Below are positions 6,276 to 6,686 of a stretch of 6,686 bases of DNA, one piece after another. Position 1 is the stretch's first letter, and each line of letters begins with the position of its first letter. The stretch is taken from NCBI GenBank assembly GCA_013151315.1, contig JAADIN010000027.1, positions 1 to 6,686 on the forward strand, read 5' to 3'. Source of the stretch: Planctomycetota bacterium (lineage in GTDB: Bacteria > Planctomycetota > Planctomycetia > Pirellulales > Lacipirellulaceae). Below the pieces are notes generated by a model. The model was not told the origin of the DNA and made no database searches. It saw nothing but the letters and a program-made list of their open reading frames with translations. Position numbers and translations under genes: made by a program.

Positions 6276-6280
6276 AAAGG
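6276..6280 (+). promoter_or_regulatory. Ribosome binding site deciding the tadA start
   Basis: AAAGG lies eight bases before the GTG at 6289. An in-frame TGA at 6286-6288 directly precedes that GTG, so no longer start is possible. A 5-bp hairpin (ACCCC, loop TCGG, GGGGT; 6261-6274) ends two bases before this site and might influence its access. Confidence 0.5.
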
Positions 6281-6288
6281 ATTTCTGA

Positions 6289-6686
6289 GTGGATCACGAG
6301 TTTTATATGGCGATGGCTTTGGCACAGGCTGAGCAGGCGATGGCGATTGATGAAGTGCCGGTGGGAGCTGTTATTGTAAGGGATGGGGTAGTCTTAGCGG
6401 CTGCCCATAATGGCCGGGAGCAGCTGCGAGACCCGACCGCCCATGCGGAGATGATCGCCATCACCCAGGCCGCTGCGGCGATCGAGTCTTGGAGGCTTGG
6501 CCAATGCACTCTTTATGTGACGCTCGAACCGTGTCCCATGTGTGCTGGCGCGATACTGCAGGCACGTCTCAGCAAAGTAGTCTACGGCGCAGACGACCCC
6601 AAGGCAGGCGCAGTGAATAGCCTTTTCCAACTACTCGACGATCCGCGTTTGAACCATCGAGTGGACGTGGAGTCGGGAGTCATGGC
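6289..6686 (+). CDS. tadA: tRNA-specific adenosine deaminase (partial, 3' end beyond the window)
   Basis: Zinc enzyme that deaminates wobble adenosine 34 to inosine in tRNA-Arg(ACG), allowing CGN decoding. Visible are 132 codons of a usual 150-170. The N-terminal helix DHEFYMAMALAQAEQA (2-17) matches the family start, followed by EVPVGAVIV (22-30). The zinc and catalytic motifs are HAE (H52, E54) and PCPMC (C82, C85), with E54 as the proton shuttle. DPKAGAVNSLFQLL (103-116) follows, typical of TadA rather than of cytidine or guanine deaminases. The GTG at 6289 is chosen over the ATG at 6307 because it keeps the DHEFY residues and has an AAAGG site, while an in-frame stop lies immediately upstream. 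All key residues are present; the C-terminal helix is missing only because the window ends. Confidence 0.94.
   Translation, partial: MDHEFYMAMALAQAEQAMAIDEVPVGAVIVRDGVVLAAAHNGREQLRDPTAHAEMIAITQAAAAIESWRLGQCTLYVTLEPCPMCAGAILQARLSKVVYGADDPKAGAVNSLFQLLDDPRLNHRVDVESGVM

Noticed and set aside
6084..6332. 82-codon + strand open frame across the VanZ-tadA spacer
   Set aside because: It overlaps the tadA start in another frame, has no family features, and has a low-complexity charged composition.

Overview
The window reads as ordinary chromosomal DNA of a planctomycete-like bacterium (Pirellulales-type). This assignment is an inference. It rests on the DnaE sequence style with an intact PHP metal site, frequent TTG/GTG starts, moderate-to-high GC in the housekeeping genes, weak or absent Shine-Dalgarno sites at several genes, and a single-gene housekeeping layout with long spacers. 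No phage, transposase, CRISPR or RNA gene was recognised.

Layout. Bases 1-125 are a non-coding leader with a 29-nt pure pyrimidine tract and a good ribosome binding site. Bases 126-3698 (+) are a complete dnaE, the DNA polymerase III alpha subunit (1190 aa, TTG start). Bases 3753-4240 (+) are a small two-gene unit, DUF4160 followed by DUF2442, with its own near-consensus promoter and lower GC. The DUF4160 gene stops early. Its missing family C-terminus is still readable in the +1 frame and overlaps the start of the DUF2442 gene. Bases 4241-4607 are a 367-bp AT-richer spacer with one copy of a palindromic repeat and two further inverted repeats. Bases 4608-5582 (+) are a complete UDP-glucuronate decarboxylase (UDP-xylose synthase, 324 aa). 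Bases 5583-5676 are a convergent spacer with the second copy of the palindromic repeat and an 18-bp tandem duplication. Bases 5677-6081 (-) are a VanZ-like four-helix membrane protein. From 6289 to the window end (+) is tadA, the tRNA adenosine deaminase, cut off by the window after 132 codons.

The genes do not form one pathway. dnaE (replication), tadA (wobble inosine) and the decarboxylase (nucleotide-sugar supply for polysaccharides) look like independent units. DUF4160/DUF2442 is the only tight operon-like pair and resembles a small toxin-antitoxin-style module.

The points most worth a second look are the broken or recoded DUF4160 reading frame, the exact 27-bp palindromic repeat placed after two different genes, the in-frame tandem duplication at the stop codon of the VanZ-like gene, and the metal-competent PHP domain of DnaE. 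I found no convincing evidence of a large novel system.
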